NCBI RefSeq assembly: GCF_020882245.1
Contig: NC_083597.1
Location: 24,592,652-24,656,651, forward strand
Origin: Rhopalosiphum padi
Taxonomy: Eukaryota; Arthropoda; Insecta; Hemiptera; Aphididae
Direction of reading: 5' to 3'
Length of the DNA: 64,000 nucleotides
Both the position numbers and the translations under genes were made by a program. Positions 26,188 to 40,261 of this stretch are shown here, piece after piece (positions within the stretch are counted from its first letter, which is position 1; each line of letters opens with the position of its first letter). A model generated the notes under the pieces. It was not told the origin of the DNA. It saw nothing but the letters and a program-made list of their open reading frames with translations, and did not search any database.

Positions 26188-29100
26188 AAGACTTGAACTT
26201 GTTTAATGATTTAATAATTCATTTTTAAAATATAATTTAATAATTCTAAATTAATAATTAGGTATTCAATAGACTAAATAATATATTTATAATATCATAG
26301 TTTTAACAAATATAAAACATTTTAATTTTTCCTCAGATGAACAATGATTTTTAAATACATTTTTATATAATTAAATAGGAATTCTGCGTTATCAACCAAA
26401 AAAATTGTTACAATTGTGAAAAATATAGGTAGGTATAATGTATAATGTATATACACGTAACTAACTTTACTAACTATTTATAATTTAGGTACGTATAGAA
26501 CATATAATGTACTATATGTACAATTTAATATTTTCAGCCTAACCTAAGCCGTTATTTTCTGTAACCTTAAAACGGATACGATAGCGTCTAAAATGCGTAG
26601 TGTATAACCAGCTTAATAGCACACTCGGTTTCACATGGTGGCATAAGCATTTCGATGAAAAATCACGATCGGATGACATCCTACTGCAATTAGATACTTC
26701 CCGAACGTTGTCAATATAAATTTATTGGTGTCTTGTGAAGTATAAAACGAATAAGTATTTCAATAATGTATTAATATATTTCGTACTTGATTGAAGTTTT
26801 TAAATTTTCATTTAAAATAATATTGTTTCGATGGCGCTGTGTTTGGCAATATTCTACCAGCTGCAAATTATTTAGAATTGGCTGAACATCACTTTGTAGC
26901 ATTTTTCACTCCCAAAAAAGTTAGAAAAACTATTTTCTATGTTATAAAAATATATATCATTACTAGCTATTGCAGTAATATCGTTGGCCTAATTTAATAA
27001 AAAGTTGTACAAATTAACATTTAGTACTAAAATTTTGTGGATTTTTAAACTATTTTTAATTAAGGGTTATACTCTTTAAATTTATTATATTTTCCCCCGT
27101 TTTACTGCTATAAATAACAACTTTCTTTATTAAATTCTGGGTGATTCCAGGAATTTATTGGTTGTAGATAATGCAGAATGAAATGCGCTGTTTTTAATAT
27201 TTTATATAGGTACATATTTTTATACATAATTTATAGTCTTGCCCTCATATAATGGCAGAAAGACCTAGTTAAATAATCCAATAATTGATTGCATTTCTAT
27301 TTGTATTTTTTTATTTCGTTAAATGATATAATGTATAATACAATTATTGCAAACATTAAATTATGTAGGTAATATTAGGAAATTGAACACATATGTTTAT
27401 AACTATTTATTTTTGTACCTGTATAATTATAGTTTATAATTACCTATACTTAGGTATGTATTATGTGTGATTTTTTATACAATTAAATTTATAAGTCATT
27501 ATTTTGACTATTAGTTTAAGTGTTTTAATAATTTTGTACAGCTAACATTTTTTCATCAGTTAAATAACATTTGTTTTCCATTAACTCTTAAAATTTTAAT
27601 TTCGTTGAAATTTATATACATTAATAAGGCTATTTTAAATCTTACGTAATGATATCATATTTATATGTACGAGTATATACGTATACAATTTTATAAGCTA
27701 AAATAAATAAAATATATATTAATTCTATCTATAGTTATATTCTTAATCAGACAATATTCTTAATTTATAATTTGTCTATACATATTTTTAATATGAATTT
27801 GATTAGATTGGCATGTCGTCTTTAAATGTGGCTTGGTATAACTACATCGAAATCGATTAATTATTAAAAAGTATTTCTAATTTATTGCAACCATCATACA
27901 TCACCATAACCAATTTTCATATAACTGAAGTTTTTTAAGCAAAATTTGTCCTTTTTATTTGAATGTCGGGTTACTCTACTAACTTAAATTACGTCTTGAT
28001 ACATTTTGGTTTAATTTTAGATTGCTCAAAGAATAATAGATAAGTGTGTACTCAATGAACACACACTATGATATTATATTACCCGATGATTTTAATACTT
28101 GACAACAATGCAACAATATATATAATATACACCGTAAAATCCGATCATTCTTTGTCTAAAAAACTCTGCTATTTGTTTTGCATTTCTCGTGTATGTGATT
28201 TTTAAGCCATCGCTTACATTGCCGCTCGTTAAAGGTAACCACATAAAACTCGTGCATTTGAATTTATACTACAAAAACTCTCGAGAATTTAAAACAACCA
28301 AATCGTTTTTGAATGTGATAAGTCGTTTTATTGTTCACTGAGGATTTGACTTAGAATATGTATATCATAACAAATAACAATATATTTATATGATTTATTT
28401 GTAACTATTATTCTGTCTTCGCTGAATAAAATCAAAAAAAAAAAATCGTAACTCAATGTTCTTTATTTTTCATAAAGCTGTAACATTTTTTACACGTTAG
28501 GTAGATATAAAATAAATTCATCATTGAGAAATGAGCTCCACATAAGACTCGTCTGAAATAATTATCATGATTAATTGTTTTTAGGTATACAATGATAATT
28601 CTGCAATTTCCCCATAGCAATCAGCAGATATTATGGTCTACCCCGAATATAAATAATATAATAGGTATTTTTATTTTCTATACTACTATAGTAATTAGTT
28701 ACATAAATATAGTAATTATTGTATTATAACTAGTTATTATTAACTTATAACTCAACAACATACTCCGTAGATCAATATGTGAATAGGTTTGTCGCATAAT
28801 AATTAGCTTGAAATTTTAATATTTTAGTGCGTACTGCGTATAGTATATATATTATAATAATTATAGGTAATACGTGAAATGGATTCTTCAAATAATAATT
28901 TTTTAATTAATTACAAATAAATATATAACTATAACCATATAATCATTAAAATATTCAATTTAGTTAAAATTTTAGCTTTTTTAATTTAAAAAAAAAACAT
29001 ATACAAAAAATTAATGTTAATGGTTAAAATCTATTAAAATATTCATTATTTGTATTTATTTGTTAATAATGAATACAACTTTAATAATAGCGGTAATCGT

Positions 29101-29210
29101 GTTTGTCTCATCATTATTTTTAAGTTTATTTATTTTTATACTTTTGACAGTTATCTCCAAGTGACCACTGAATTATTCAATTATTTATATTATTAACTAT
29201 TTGAGAAGTG

Positions 29211-29236
29211 TATATATATATATATATATATATATA
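29211..29236. repeat. (TA)n microsatellite
   Basis: Thirteen uninterrupted TA units. Confidence 0.85.
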
Positions 29237-29971
29237 CAATACGAGTATTATGCAAGAATACTTTATTTTACGAGCAATAGAATTTATAATAATTTGCTTA
29301 ATCATTTATTTTGTTTTTATAAGGTTTGTTTCCTTTTAAAAATAATATCTTTTTAAAAGTAATATCATATTATTAGTAATTAATCATGTAAATTACTTGC
29401 TGTTAAGAATTTTTTATTGTAATTTATTATTATTATATTATATTTATATAATTCTTAATATTATATTTGATTAGCCACATGCTAGAGGTAACTATTAAAC
29501 TAAATATGTAAAACATGTATGATATACATATAATGTATAATACTATGAGACACATAATATAGTTACATATTGTATAGATATGTTTCAAAAGTATTATTTT
29601 AATGTATTGAGTATTTATCAAAGACATTTTTTATGAAATACTCGATAGATTAAGCACGTATTGCAGAATAAAATATTTGATACTTCTTATGACTGTAACG
29701 AAATATAATATACAATTTTATCGAAGTTACTACTTCACCTTGACGGTGGTCAGCTAACTCAGCTATGATTTCATCAAGCATCTCAGTCAATTTTGAGTCA
29801 TAACAAAAATAAAAATTGTTTATTACGAGTAGCCAGCGAGTACGTTCATCATTCTTATCGACCAGCTAGTATAATGATTTTTAACCCCTTTTATTTAATA
29901 TTATTTTTTTACTAATGTATACATATATATTGATTATTGACTATAGTTACGTTACTAATTAACATTTTTTT

Positions 29972-30433
29972 TTAACCCTAGAGCACACGCTTCACGGTCA
30001 GAAAGACCGAGTTTTTAGAATTTCGTCCATTGCTTTAAAAATACAAAATATTAATCCAAACCAACCTAGGTACCTTCTAATTAAATGATAAACTTAAATT
30101 AGATACAACTCCCAATTGTATAAAATGTAATGCCTGTACTTTAAAAAGGTTGAAAAGTTCATTATCTATTAAAAACCGGCCTATAAAGACTATGAGCGTG
30201 TCATACTGTGATATAACCTTATATGTAATTACATTCATATGAAAGTTTAATTGTTTATATTAAGTATCAATAAAAGTATTTGACAATTTTAAATTTTTAT
30301 TTATTTAAGAGAAATAAAATAATGATTATTTCAATTTATTGAGTTTTAATAATGATATATTTCAATACGCCGTCAAAAAACCGTGTGTGTAGAATCTCGT
30401 GAATATTTTTAATGCGTGTAATTTAGGGTTCAA
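29972..30433. mobile_element. Possible piggyBac-like non-autonomous element
   Basis: The left boundary reads TTAACCCTAGAGCACACGC, followed by the small palindrome CGGTCAGAAAGACCG. A TTAA target followed by a CCCTAGA-type terminus and a subterminal palindrome is the piggyBac pattern. A diverged candidate right end, GCGTGTAATTTAGGGTTCAA, lies at 30,414-30,433, with the TTAA degraded. There is no transposase remnant. The right boundary is the weak point. Confidence 0.35.
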
Positions 30434-30900
30434 TATAGTTTAGATATTGATTATAATAATTACAAAGTAACCTTCTGCTTATTGATTTTACTGAGATTAC
30501 ATTTACATTTTGCAATGTATTTATAAATAAATATCATAAGTCTATATTTATTGTAAATAGTTACCTTTGATTTCTTAATAACCTAAATTATTCTGACGTT
30601 TCAAGTGTTCTGTGTCTACATTATTAAAGTCGTATATATGAGCTAAATTGTATTGCCAATATAGATGACATAATATAATTTGCTATACTTGTATTTATAT
30701 TGTATTTTATATTTTATAATTTAAACACTTTAAAAAAAATGTATGAAATATTTTATATCATTCACTATTTGAAATAGCAATTTCAAATCTGTTATAAAAT
30801 TTAATATTTAAATATAATGAATAAAACATTTTGCCGAACTCTGCGTAGCACTCTATTTAATGTCAAATAAACCAATATTGTGTTGTAGAATAGGTAATTA

Positions 30901-31085
30901 AAATGAGTCCGCAGAAGTTCAAAAGAAAATAAATTAGGTAAAATATCTTGGACTTACCTAGACAAACGTTTAACCTGTGACGACCACATCTCAGAATTAA
31001 ATAAAACCAACTTCCATAATATTGCACCTCCTATAAGACTACTTTTACTACAGATACCACATACACCTGATTTATATTATTCATA
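30901..31085 (+). pseudogene. Decayed jockey-like non-LTR reverse transcriptase fragment
   Basis: In two adjacent frames the + strand reads KYLGLT and then LDKRLTCDDHISELNK. This is the typical C-terminal reverse transcriptase segment of jockey-clade LINEs, where a KYLG motif is followed by LD..L.W..HI. A one-base frameshift separates the two pieces at about 30,957, and stop codons occur on both sides. No intact open frame, 3' UTR or poly(A) tail is evident, so this is an old fragment. Confidence 0.6.
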
Positions 31086-34000
31086 GACATAATAAATTCC
31101 TTAAAACTTTGTTAAACATATTTATATTTTCTAGTTACATTTTGAATATGGATTTAAATCCTGTATATTTGCTTATCATTTCTATATCATTATTTCTTAT
31201 ATATATTAATAATATATTAATAGCAACTCACATTTGACATATTACATGATTGCTTATTGTAGATTATACAGTAGACTAAGTTTTATTTAAATTTAAATTT
31301 AAATTTATGTCAATCCATATTTATTGCACTGTTTTAATATTAATAACTTGTAAAATAAATTTGTATGACATTGACATCATGATAAAATTGAATGAATCAT
31401 AGAAACAAATTAATTATTAAAACAATACCGAAGAAAGAAGACAGAGACTTGGTGTATCGCAGTATTAAAACCTATGGTTATAGCTACTGCAATCAGTATA
31501 AAATGATTTAATAATAGCTGCGTATAAACCACTTATAGCCATTTATTTACAACCGTTATAGTTTAGATTCTACGAAATAATTATTAACTAAAGTTTAAAC
31601 GTAAAAAAATATTACTGTTGTAAAAGCATAAATGACATAATTTCTCGATATTAAATTTAAAGTATCTGCAGGTGACGAAGATTTTTATGATTTCAGAGAG
31701 TTTAATAATAATTAAACGGTTCATGAACCACAGTGGTAATGATTTCCTCATGTAAAAAGTGTTGTTCAATATTATTTGGTAGGTAATAATTATATGTAAA
31801 ACATATACCTATTAGTAGTAGTATTATTTTATTATTGCTATAATTATTAATTATTATTTATTATGAACATTAAATTTAGATTGAACTGTCGAATATTACT
31901 AACGCAGCAGCCGTCACTACCACCAATATTACACGTGAAAAACATTTAAGGTATTATTAATTATTTTAACTTTATTACTTAGTTTAGTTTCCAATATATT
32001 GTGAGCACGTTCGCTAGGTTTTACAGGAGTCAACCTTTTTATGTATTGTTTCGACATCATAATAATGGTAAAAAATATTATTAACAACATAATATCGCGT
32101 GAATCGCTTTATTGACGTATTTTTACTTTTTATTATACTTGCACGTGTACCTATATGAAAACGCGGTCTTTTAAAACGCAACACTTATCCATTTTATTTA
32201 GTATTTTTATTAACATAACTATTTTTTAAAGGACACTCAATTGCATTTCATCGTTAAGTATTAACAGTACTGTTATTTTATCGTAACTATTGCATGTACA
32301 CGAATCATCACATTTATCACTAGAAACTCTTTAAGTAGTATAAAAAATCCCAAGACTTTGAAAATAAAGATTTTACATATATTTAAAAAATTTGAATATA
32401 TTTGTTACTAAATTAAAAATAGGAGTGAGTACGACTGGTAAATCATTCTTTATAAAAAATAGTATTATCTAGGTAAGTATAATTTATAACATTTTTAGAT
32501 ATTTTAATCCGGTGTTCCAGATACGCAAGCTAATTTTTTTTTTGTCAATTTCAAGGCCCCAGAAAGTGTACTAAACTCATTATTTAAACAGTACAGAGAC
32601 ATTTGCATTTGTGGAAGACGTTTTTTCTAAATTTTTTTAAGTCAAAACCTATTATTATTGACAAGACATAAATAAAATATGAGAGTTGGGTCAACCTATT
32701 TTTCCTTTAAGGGAATCCTGGTTACTTATTTATAAATGTTTAATAAATGATTCGATACTATATTACTAAATATATATTTTTTTTCATTCTTGTTTATTGA
32801 CGTTATTTTTCAACCTAAAAACACTATGTCTTAAGATCATATAATGTGTTTAGGTGTTAATTAAATACAAAAACATATTTATAAAACAAGTAGCTGATAC
32901 AATTATTATGGATAAACAATAATATTAATTCTACGCTAAAACCAACATCAACCTAAAATAATTTCACAAAATATTCTCGGACTTGTTAAATGTTGTTGGA
33001 CGTACGTTGGAATTTGTTTGATGCTTTTTTAAAAATCATTTAACTTTAAAGTTTGTAATACCAACTAAATGTATAGAACAATCAGAACTATACATATGTA
33101 AAACAAGGTCTTATAACTTAACCAACAATAGTCATACGCAATTGTTGGATATTGTTGGACATTTGTTGGAAACAAGTTTATAAGTTTTTCAACCAAAATG
33201 TTTGTAGAGCTAACTTCACAATCAACACTTAAAACTCATTCATTGTTATACATATATCATCGTAAGACAACGTTGTCGGGTAAATATTAAATAACTTCTT
33301 AGTTTACAGAGTGTAAAGTTAAAAAGTTTATTAACACTATAAGTGTATTTAAAACAAACATCAGAAAACTTTCAAAAATTATCAAAAGGTTAATTCAAAC
33401 TCCAAATTAAACCCGTGAATTAAATTTTTCTTTTTTGATTAATAATAAAATTCAAAATCTGGCAATACTATTGTACTATGGACATGATCATTTTTACTGT
33501 AAAGTCATTTTTAATCATCGTCAAATTTATTTGGTTTTAAATGTTTTGATTTTCGGTATCAACGGCTTATCAAATAAACGCCCGCTTAACGTAACTATAA
33601 ATTGCTTGAATTTATTTCTTTTAACTAATAACTGACTCCGATAGCCTTAAACACGCGTTTGAATATAAAATTAATACACTTTTGTTATTCTGTGTACTTA
33701 GTGTGAGTAGTTACAATTATTTTTATTTTAAGATTGGTATGCCAAAACTGGCTATCAGTGGATAATTTTCTCTATATTACTGAGAAATGAGAATGATTTG
33801 AATTTATAGTATTGATATAGTTTATAATTTTTAAATTACAACTCTTAGTCCCATCATTTTGTATCATCTTTCTGTTTGGTTGCGTGTATTAACTTCATAG
33901 TTCACCAACCTTTCGAAATACATCTAGTTTAGCTATTATACACCACTAAAAAACAAAGGGTTGCCAGTAGCTCATTGGATATTCATAGGTATTAGATGGG

Positions 34001-35264
34001 TGTACGAAGCGTTTGGTAACTGGGTGCGCGTAATATTATTTTATGCCCTCGAACCGACCAAAATAATAGTGATAAAATCGTATAATCTTGAACACATAAT
34101 TCACAAGGTGATGAAACTCTTCTTTTTCACACACAATGCTATTTCCATTATTCTCGTATATTACACAATAGTGCAATTTATACATAATAATAAAACATAT
34201 TATATTTTAGTAATTAAGATTTTATATAATGTGAGTTGCACGACTATAATATGGAAAAGCAAAAAATGTATTTTACAACAAAGTGTCTGGAGGTATTATA
34301 TATTATGTGCCTCTAAATGAAACTCAAACATTAGCAGTGGTTTTTGTATTTTCATTATAATAACTTACATAAAATCCATTAATAATTTATGAACTTTTCT
34401 TAAGACATACTGAAAGTTTTATTAACATGTTAGTAGACAACGTCTGCTGTAGTGTCGTTTATAGTGTTGTTTTTCAAAGTTTGACTATTGATAACATAGA
34501 AAAAGTTTATACTATTTATGATAGAATCACATCATAATATGACATGCATCAACACATTGTCTGCTTATATCGTTTTACAGTGATTATTTTAAGACTCTAA
34601 CAGACTTCTAGTTTAAATAATACGATTGGAAAACTTGACAAAAATATGACTATTATTATGGTCACACAACTAGTAATTTATTATTAGATACTAAGACACG
34701 TGAACATCGACACGGGGTTAGGTATTGTTTGCGGCACACAATAATTTGGATGTCGTTAATAATTTATAATAATACGGTGAAATCAATATCAGAGACTAGA
34801 AAGTGTATAATTGCCACTCACGAATTATTATTATTATTACTACTTTTTATTAAAAGTATTAATTACGAATTATTATTACTACTTTTTTAACTTAGGTATT
34901 ATAAACTATTTTCATATTGAATGTCCTATATGCTGTGTGACAATAATAAAATTATTGTATTAATATTCATCTCTAATACCGTTTTGATAACAAAGGATGC
35001 CACCCTATAATATTTTATTATTTTAAATGTGCGCAAATCATCACGGCTCATTTATTTTATACGTGTGCACTGTGCGCTAATCGCTATGGTCTATGATTAT
35101 TATTATATTCTATTATAATATTATTGAGATTTTATTCATTATATATCCGACTGTTCTAGACATAATTGTTAATTTTTACTATGTAATGATACCTAAAGAT
35201 AATTGCTGGCCAATATACGACCCGACATATTGTGAATTCTTAATACTGTTCCATTATAATTTTA
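31086..35264. other. AT-rich intergenic DNA
   Basis: No supported gene. Around 32,980-33,200 two diverged blocks carry the words TTGTTGGACGTACGTTGGAA and TTGTTGGACATTTGTTGGAA, which suggests an old local duplication or transposon remnant. The open frame at 33,961-34,320 has no recognisable domain. Confidence 0.35.
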
Positions 35265-36382
35265 GATTCTGAGCTGAGCGAAGAATGTATTGATTTTTCA
35301 ACGATATATGTTTTTTTTTACACAATAAAATACTTCGATTTTCAACTCTCAATATAGTTTTGGACTATAAATTAGATTTAATTGGTACTTTAAAAAGATC
35401 AAAATTAAAAATTTCTAATATTATTCAAAACTAAAAACAAAAAATGAAGAAAAACTGGAAATTGTTACGCAAAATCTATTTTCTACGAAATTGATTTAGT
35501 ATTTTTGTTATAATTATTAGAAAATCAAGATTTGTAAATATTTGGAAGTTTAATTAAATATTATCATTATCATTTTCTATACATAGATAAATTTTCAAAA
35601 TATTTTTTTATAGTATTTATAGGCTTGATAAATTTTATATATTTTTTATTTATAAGTTGATTAAAAATCCCACATAAGTTGTTTTTGTTTTTATATAAAA
35701 ATTATAAAAGTACATAGCACTGTTTTTTTATATTAATTTAAAGTTAAAATGTTTGCAGCATTTTCAAAATTATAAACATTTTTAAATTAAAAGTATTTTG
35801 TAATTAAATCTTTATAATGTTTATAGCTTTAATATGAAAATGTAATAAAATGTTCCTCATAAATAGTTCTTAGTATGGTTAAAAAATCTAAAAAATATAT
35901 AAACACAAATTTTTTTTCTATATATTTTTAATTTAAATGTGGAAGTAATAACAAATTTAACCTAGGACAACGATGTTAATTATTTTGTTAAAACTCAAAA
36001 AGATTGTTCGTGGACTTTAAACTTGTATGTATATATGTATTAAGAACTTATTAAGGCACTGTAGACAATGACGTTTTTAAAATATATCGAATGATTTTAA
36101 GATATTATCTTAATAATACTATGGTTTATGATTCTATTCACATTGTTTTACGGTATTTTTAGTTAAAAGTAAATTAACTCAAAAATTAATAACAATATAT
36201 AATATGGTATAAATATATATTATTATAATAATTAAATATTAATAATATAATAAACGCAGTATTTTTGGGAAAAATTGAATCTACCTAATGTAAACTAAAA
36301 CTAAAATAAATTACTTTAGTAATAATATCATTAAAATAAATATGCTTGGTAATAGATTGATAGACTGTCTCCATTCAGAATC
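35265..36382. mobile_element. Possible transposon bounded by GATTCTGA inverted termini
   Basis: The left boundary starts GATTCTGAGCTGAGCG and the right boundary, in reverse complement, starts GATTCTGAATGGAGACAG. The shared termini and the AT-rich, non-coding body suggest a decayed non-autonomous element. A second pair of similar termini lies at 43,530-44,183. Family identity is unknown and no target-site duplication was established. Confidence 0.35.
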
Positions 36383-36864
36383 GTTTTTTGTATACAATTA
36401 TATTGAATTCAAATTTAATACAAGGATCCACTCGACACCTAATGTATAGCATTAGGACATTTGGTTTGTGGAACAAGTTTTTTAAAAAGACATTTTTACT
36501 TTAATTAAATTTAAACTAAATTTGTACAGGTTAATATTATTGGTAAAAATATTATATTTTTTTCATAGTATCTTCGTCTGGAAAATTGAATTAGTTCAGG
36601 TGTTCAGGTATGTCGTATATTTATCAGGCTTTTTGTGTCTCGACATTTCATGAATATATGTTTAATATATGTAGAATAGCCGCATACTTGGCATATTCAT
36701 GGTGCTTTTTTTCATAAGATGAACGAGTGTACAATGCGTATGACCAATTCTAAGGCGATTTAATACAACTTTATCTGTACGGTTCAGTGTCTATGGTTTA
36801 TTCTATTTTTCTGTTCTTTTTATTTCATTAAATTTATTTCACACGCTTAACTATTTATTTTGAC

Positions 36865-36866
<2 letters not shown>

Positions 36867-36895
<29 letters not shown>
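36867..36895. repeat. (TTA)n microsatellite
   Basis: Uninterrupted trinucleotide run. Confidence 0.85.
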
Positions 36896-37169
36896 GTTAC
36901 CAGCTAAAATAGTTGCATTACATTTTTCTTTATTATTTTTTCTTTTATATTGAAGTTGGACTAGAAGGGCCGTATATTGTTATTGTCAATATTAAAGGTT
37001 ATCATTTATTTAGATTTAACCCAAAAATACAAACCCATTTTTAACAAATAATATTTGCTACTTTTTATAGTTTGTAAATACAGACTTTACATTTCATATA
37101 TACATTATACACATATTATAGCATATCTTAATTTGCATGGTTCATTATTCAACTACTGTTAACCGAACT

Positions 37170-37195
37170 CACACACACACACACACACACACACA
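37170..37195. repeat. (CA)n microsatellite
   Basis: Thirteen CA units. Confidence 0.9.
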
Positions 37196-40128
37196 TTCTA
37201 GTTGGTGCCGTAGGCGCGCATTTTATATCAGTGACCGGGACGCGTATAAATATTATATATTCCTTACCTGTCCAAGTGCACCTTTTTTAAAAAAAAAAAA
37301 ATATGTCTACAATTTAAAAGAAGAAGTCCTTCGTCATTAATAACACACAATACATAGGTATTGTATATAATTACTAAAGTTGTAGTTGCATAATATGATA
37401 GCTCTGAACACGATATAGGTTTATAGTTCTAAGAATTTAAGACAAAAGGGCAATGACATAGTATATAATTTCTTGTTAATAATTATTTTAAACCTTTAAT
37501 TATTAATAATAATTAATTATCAAATATAATAGTAGGTCGAGAAAACACACAAGAAAAAAATGTTGTGTGGCCTTCATCGGCTTAATACGGCGGGAAAGGA
37601 TGGCTTTTGGTGTATATAACATCATCAAAAAAACCGAATCCCTTTTATGCTAGCTGTGTATATATAATATTACCTATTATAAATCCTGTTGCACAAGTAT
37701 ATTATTATTATTTATAAGTTATATTATATTTTGTTATGATATATATATGTATATATATAAAAATAAACCACTGAGCGTTTGAGTATTATTTTACCGTGGA
37801 GCAACGATTTCGTATAATGAATAACGCACGAACGTGTTGCGAGTCCTCCCCCATTAATACCAAATATATAAGCAAATTCTTCAATGTGAGCAAAAAAAAG
37901 CAACGAGTTCGTATGAATTTGTAAAAACCCCTATTAACCTGAAGTCACTAGGCTAATATATTTTGTGTTACCTTTAAAAAAAAAAATCTGTATAACAAAT
38001 AATAATTTGGTGTGAATATTTAAATATTATGTAATTATTTATTTCCACGTATGCATACATTTATAAATGTAAATTGTACTTATATTATACATAACGTCAT
38101 AACACAATGGTTTTATTGAGAAAAATAATCGTCGTTGAAAAATTATCTAACTATAAACAAGTGTTTTAAATAATTTTAGTTATATGTAAATAATGTAGGT
38201 ATATCAATCTAGATAGTTATTTCAAAGACACAAGAGTATAATAAATTTATTTTAAAGGTGTAAAGGTGTGTTTGTGTATAGATGTGGATCTAAAAATCGA
38301 AAACAGTGAAATGAGAGGTCTACATATTTTCAGAATAAATACAATTATAATTTTATTACATAATAGATTATAATTTAAGGAATCAAGAAATTAAAAAAAA
38401 TTATTTTTACAACAAATGTAATAATTTAAATTAATTATTATAATAATAAATTATTATTATTTTATGGAAAATACATGTAATTTTTGGTGCATATTATTTT
38501 TATGCATGCATATTTAAACATTTTAGTGCATATATTAATGCATATTTAAGATTTTTTAACGCATATTTGGTAGGTTTTTAGGGCATATAAATCCGCGCTC
38601 TATTTATAAATAACATTATTAATAAGATTTTATGATAATATTAACAAATTAAATTTTTTATTTAAATCTCAAATGTATAGATTTTAAATTTTAATACGTA
38701 TCACGTATGAACTATTGGTTATATAAATAAAATACAATTTCAAAAGTGGAGGGGGGTAAGCCCCTTACCACCCCCTAGATCTGTGTCTGTTTGAGCACTA
38801 TTATCGTCTATAATATTATTAAGAGAATTTAATTAAAAGCTTAGCGTATATCTACCTGCTATAATATATTTAAAGTAGATATATTTTATTTTACATCAGT
38901 AGTAAAAATGTGCTCATGTATAATATTTAATAGTGTATGTTTATTATACAGTTATAAGAAATACTTATATGGGATCTTGTCTTAAACTGTCATGCATTTT
39001 CATCCAATGAGGTTGTCTACCACAAAGTCAAGTCAGGTAACAATAAGCGATTTTAGACCAGTGTTTTATCAAATTTAATTATATGTATTTATTATTTTAA
39101 AACTAAAATATTATGCACGTGGACATGGGTTTTTAAGATCTTACTATTTCTAAATTATCTTGAAAATATTGATTAGATACCAATTTAGGTTCGCAATATA
39201 TTATAACATTTTAGATTATATTTTATATCTTATAATATAAATTATAGTGTTATTATTAATGAAAATTAACGTATGATATTTTGAAATTATATTGAAATTA
39301 AATAAATTGGTTTATTATTTAGGAAATGGTTTGTGTTTTTTAACATTAAATACAATTAAAATATTTCTAATAACTAATATATTTATATATATTATATAGT
39401 TTAATTAGTATCTAATAGGTAATCAATAATCAATATAAAATATGCATGTGGTAGTGTGGTAATATAGAATTTGGTTACAGTGACTTACTCTATGAAGATT
39501 CACTTCAAGACCTTCTGTAACGCACAGTGTAGATCGTGTGTAGGAACTTATTTTTTCAAATTTAACTTGTGTAACTTTTAAAATTTAAAAATAAAAAAAG
39601 ATTGACTTTTAACTATAGGTAACGGAATTTGTCTACAACAATTAAGAATAATTTAAAATTTTAAAAAAATATTCTACTAGTTCAATCTTGAATAAATAAT
39701 GCATATTGCATAATCAATAATATATATTATAAAAGTTGATGTTGCCTATATGATGGTATCGTATATAATATACCTAATAATGATATGGCCAGTTGGTAAT
39801 GAAAATTAAAAGGTAAAGGAATATGGAGAATATTATACATGATTAATTACATGGCCATAATTATTATAAACGTTCAATCGTTTTGCTTATATATTATTAA
39901 TATGGTATTCTATTAAAGGGTCGCCTATTAAAATGGATATCCTTATAGTTCACATCACACACGAGGAATAGGTAGGACTTACTACTCAAATGAACAGCGA
40001 TGGGTGGACAATATTACACGTACCGATTCCGAGTAAGCATTTCACGACAATGTTTATGAAAATAATATAACAAGAATAACATATTTTTTTTTTAAAGGTA
40101 TACCTACTGCATCGCGTTCAATCAATAC

Positions 40129-40180
40129 AAGTGACGCTATATGTTTTGTGAACAAATCAAATAACCGAAAATAACCGAAA
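40129..40180 (+). promoter_or_regulatory. Shared upstream motif pair, odorant receptor A
   Basis: AAGTGACG at 40,129-40,136 is followed after 27 bp by ACCGAAA (40,164-40,170), which is repeated 10 bp later at 40,174-40,180. The same ordered pair precedes receptors B and C at a similar distance from the start codon. The duplicated second motif is particular to this gene. Regulatory function is inferred from conservation only. Confidence 0.4.
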
Positions 40181-40261
40181 ATATACAATATATATTAGTA
40201 TTACATAATACGACTGTTCTATCGTCAGTAAAATATATTAACATTATATTTATATACCGCG

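Larger units (their letters stand above)
21513..29971. other. Gene-poor AT-rich intergenic DNA
   Basis: No coding exon, RNA gene or complete transposon is recognised across this stretch. It contains an (AG)n run at 26,170-26,187, a (TA)n run at 29,211-29,236 and small less AT-rich patches near 22,090-22,170 and 26,560-26,720, none with a recognisable product. Confidence 0.4.
36383..40120. other. AT-rich intergenic DNA upstream of the receptor cluster
   Basis: No gene is supported. It contains (TTA)n and (CA)n microsatellites. At about 38,490-38,605 the words GCATATTTA and ATGCATGCATA repeat, and the stretch ends GCATATAAATCCGCGCTCTA. That resembles the end of the hAT element at 55,185-55,842 (GCATATAAATCCTAGCCCTA), so it may be a diverged right end of a relative. 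A left end was not found. Confidence 0.35.

Noticed and set aside
33961..34320. 119-codon open frame in the intergenic region.
   Set aside because: It opens on a non-ATG codon, has no recognisable domain, and later codons are AT-rich noise.
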